In this document: positions 63,558 through 64,000 of the stretch, piece after piece | Numbering within the stretch: position 1 is the first letter of the stretch | Layout of the letters: each line of letters starts with the position of its first letter | Assembly (NCBI GenBank): GCA_030431255.1 | Contig: JAUIJL010000011.1 | Location: 62,001-126,000, forward strand | Source: Thermoanaerobaculia bacterium | GTDB lineage: Bacteria; Acidobacteriota; Thermoanaerobaculia; Multivoradales; J023 | Length of the DNA stretch: 64,000 bases | Direction of reading: 5' to 3' | The notes under the pieces: generated by a model | The model's input: the letters and a program-made list of their open reading frames with translations, nothing else | Databases searched by the model: none | What the model was told of the DNA's origin: nothing | Program-made: the position numbers and the translations under genes

Positions 63558-64000
63558 TCAGGGGGTCGTCGACGACCACCGCGAGGTGTCGCCCGTCTCG
63601 AAGCCGTCCTCGAAGATGAGGTCGGTCAACACTAGGTCGTCCACCAGGATGGTGATCTCAGCGGCGGAATTGGCCAAGCTGAGATCCAGGCTGCACAGAG
63701 CCGAGACCGTGCCGGCCGGCGCCTCGAAGGTCCAGGTCGGCAAGGGCTGCCAGCCGCCGTTGACCGCGGTGAACACCTCGTCGTTGGTTTCCGTCATGGT
63801 CGCAGCGCCGGTGCAGTCCGCCTGGGCGTAGAGCTCACACGTCCGGCCGACGGTGACGTCGGTTTCCAGATCCCGAATCCACACCTCGGCCCCGAGCTCG
63901 TAGCCGCCCACGCGGTCCATGGCCACGCATTGGCCGAGGGAGTAGTCCGTGTTGGCCAGGTCGTTGTTGTAGAAGACCGCCGCGCCGGAGACCCGGGCGC
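63558..64000 (-). CDS. Secreted protein with DGFETG-type C-terminal tail, 5' end outside the window
   Basis: The last 146 codons of a minus-strand gene that is open to the right edge (ARVSGAAVFYNNDLANTDYSLG at the border). The visible part is one or more beta-rich domains with cysteines (GQCVAMDRVGGYELG, CELYAQADCTGAA). It ends LIFEDGFETGDTSRWSSTTP, matching the tail of the gene at 60123-61406. Function not assigned; likely extracellular. Confidence 0.8.
   Translation of the reverse strand, partial: ARVSGAAVFYNNDLANTDYSLGQCVAMDRVGGYELGAEVWIRDLETDVTVGRTCELYAQADCTGAATMTETNDEVFTAVNGGWQPLPTWTFEAPAGTVSALCSLDLSLANSAAEITILVDDLVLTDLIFEDGFETGDTSRWSSTTP

Overview
The window reads as chromosomal DNA of an Acidobacteriota bacterium, probably near the Thermoanaerobaculia. 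The evidence is indirect: an ADOP-type permease, two acidobacterial-style VWFA-related secreted proteins, an Oar-like TonB-dependent receptor with an N-terminal carboxypeptidase-regulatory domain, many secreted high-GC genes, a PQQ sugar dehydrogenase with a CLNDGRF-type C-terminal domain, and secreted proteins ending in DGFE-x-GDTSRWSS-like tails. No rRNA, tRNA or CRISPR array was seen.

Layout. 1-8.5 kb: TonB receptor, a transglutaminase/TPR lipoprotein, a DUF3179 protein and a VWFA-related protein. 8.7-16.3 kb (minus): an anti-sigma/ECF sigma pair, then a run lexA - pilT - gatC - gatA - N-acetylmuramoyl-L-alanine amidase with overlapping junctions. 16.7-25.9 kb: a pair of M16 peptidases (active and inactive type), rmuC with a Ser/Thr kinase, an EF-G-like GTPase and a YceH protein. 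26-30.7 kb: three coupled amidohydrolases, of which only the middle one keeps the HxH metal motif. 30.8-39.1 kb: an ECF sigma factor, a hybrid histidine kinase, small secreted proteins, a trypsin-like protease with three PPC domains on poly-Gly linkers, and a VOC protein. 39.2-48.3 kb: a second VWFA-related protein, a 1 kb stretch without a convincing gene, a HAD phosphatase, the PQQ dehydrogenase and a BNR-repeat protein. 48.4-51.5 kb: a small polysaccharide cassette (nucleotidyltransferase, DegT aminotransferase, sugar transferase). 51.5-64 kb is accessory: a DUF433 antitoxin gene killed by one stop codon, a TumE/TumA-like toxin-antitoxin pair, the ADOP permease, a large TPR gene broken by a complete IS66 element with an 8-bp target duplication, a truncated PIN gene, a peroxiredoxin-like gene with an in-frame TGA, a nucleotidyltransferase with an overlapping small gene, and a gene running off the right edge.

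Two observations stand out. (1) The TGA at 61999-62001 sits at the first position of a CxxC-like motif (FG-U-MFC) and is followed at the right distance by a bulged stem-loop, so the gene very probably encodes a selenoprotein. (2) A dispersed element of about 140-230 bp occurs four times (around 8.6, 16.4, 29.3 and 38.0 kb). Its 10-bp closing helix is kept in all copies, and one copy differs at four of the ten positions with matching changes on both arms. That is the signature of a conserved RNA or hairpin structure and may represent an undescribed element. One copy has displaced the 5' end of the third amidohydrolase gene.
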